This document shows, piece after piece, positions 63,873 to 64,000 of a stretch of DNA of 64,000 nt (the stretch's first letter is position 1; every line of letters begins with the position of its first letter). Made by a program: the position numbers and the translations under genes. Source of the DNA: Alkalibacter mobilis (lineage in GTDB: Bacteria; Bacillota; Clostridia; Eubacteriales; Alkalibacteraceae). The notes beneath the pieces were generated by a model. The model saw only the letters and a program-made list of their open reading frames with translations, was not told where the DNA came from and made no database searches. The stretch covers positions 32,014 to 96,013 of the forward strand of contig NZ_JADNRK010000009.1 in assembly GCF_015594845.1 (NCBI RefSeq), read 5' to 3'.

Positions 63873-63878
63873 CGATAA
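63639..63878 (+). pseudogene. IS3-type transposase OrfA pseudogene
   Basis: ATG at 63639 starts MGRVNYTTEQIIIKLREVEV, a helix-turn-helix typical of IS3-family OrfA (IGETARQIGIAEQTYHR). A TAG at 63771 replaces the usual Trp in TYHRWRKKYG, and the frame continues RKKYGSTTTGDAKKYCKIEK before TAA at 63876. Missing the end normally present (after LVAELS), because the following sequence belongs to another element. Confidence 0.75.
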
Positions 63879-64000
63879 AGTCTATATAATGGTGTAAATT
63901 CAAAAATTAAAAAAATTGAGCCAAAAGGGTTCAACCTCGGATAAAATAGAGTTGTCGAAAAACCATCAACCCGAGGAGGAAACCCAAATGACTCAGATTA
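63873..64000 (+). mobile_element. Left end of an IS256-like element (runs off window)
   Basis: The sequence changes at about 63873 to GATAAAGTCTATATAATGGT and GTGTAAATTC, resembling the terminal repeat of IS256-family elements (inference from memory of IS256 ends). A start codon with GAGGAGG (63973-63979) is at 63988 (ATGACTCAGATTA), fitting the MTQI- start of IS256-type transposases. The rest is outside. Confidence 0.55.
63988..64000 (+). CDS. Start of a transposase gene (truncated by window edge)
   Basis: Only four codons are visible (M T Q I), behind a GAGGAGG ribosome site. The call as an IS256-family transposase rests on this short start and the flanking terminal sequence. Confidence 0.45.

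Overview
The window comes from a low-GC, motile, strictly anaerobic Clostridia-type bacterium with an acetogen-like or amino-acid/betaine-fermenting metabolism. Pointers are a selenocysteine system (selC, selA, selB plus a UGA-containing peroxiredoxin), a methylenetetrahydrofolate reductase set of the MetF/MetV/RnfC2 type, an electron-bifurcating [FeFe]-hydrogenase (HydABC) with a sensory [FeFe]-hydrogenase, a non-pyrrolysine MttB-family methyltransferase with a BCCT transporter, FeoAB iron uptake and a sigma-28 flagellin promoter. The genus cannot be fixed from the sequence alone; Eubacterium/Acetobacterium-like or Acidaminobacter-like Clostridia are plausible.

Layout. 1-4.8 kb: truncated PucR-type regulator, chemotaxis receptor, DUF362 ferredoxin-like protein, small membrane protein. 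5.0-9.4 kb: selenocysteine cluster prxU (Sec46, SECIS-like hairpin) - selC - selA - selB. 9.4-10.6 kb: DUF2284 protein and a SAM methyltransferase. 10.9-17.4 kb: a six-gene minus-strand operon (MATE exporter, two permeases, lipoprotein, two ATPases) under a cobalamin riboswitch with terminator. 17.5-19.8 kb: QueG-like Fe-S protein and a CoA-disulfide-reductase-like flavoprotein. 20.3-23.9 kb: metV-rnfC fusion, metV, metF. 24-31 kb: pyridoxamine-oxidase-like protein, PLD/DEAD helicase, FAD oxidase, EAL-HDOD protein, separated by copies of a palindromic repeat. 31-34.8 kb: FeoB accessory peptide, FeoB, FeoA, DtxR-type repressor, BFD-like protein. 35-43.2 kb: ECF-type S component, HydA, HydB, HydC, SpoIIE-type phosphatase, sensory hydrogenase. 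43.3-46 kb: flagellin and two small proteins. 46.1-52.3 kb: MFS, BCCT, MttB-like methyltransferase behind a -24/-12 promoter, and its likely sigma-54 activator. 52.6-55.7 kb: DUF305 protein, small lipoprotein, diguanylate cyclase, trigger-factor-like protein. 55.9-63.4 kb: LuxR and TetR regulators divergent around paired operators, then PanB-like protein, MFS, three SDRs and an SDR remnant. 63.5-64 kb: broken IS3-type element interrupted by the left end of an IS256-like element.

How it fits together. Several modules converge on corrinoid/one-carbon metabolism: the B12-switched transport operon, the QueG-like protein, the methylene-THF reductase and the MttB-type methyltransferase (whose family normally methylates a corrinoid protein, not encoded here). 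H2 sensing (HydS plus phosphatase) sits directly upstream of hydCBA, suggesting redox/H2 control of the bifurcating hydrogenase. A metal-responsive DtxR-type repressor has candidate operators at both its own promoter and in front of feoB. The right-hand catabolic cluster carries an unusual set of shared operator-like sequences and a duplicated promoter region; its substrate is unknown.
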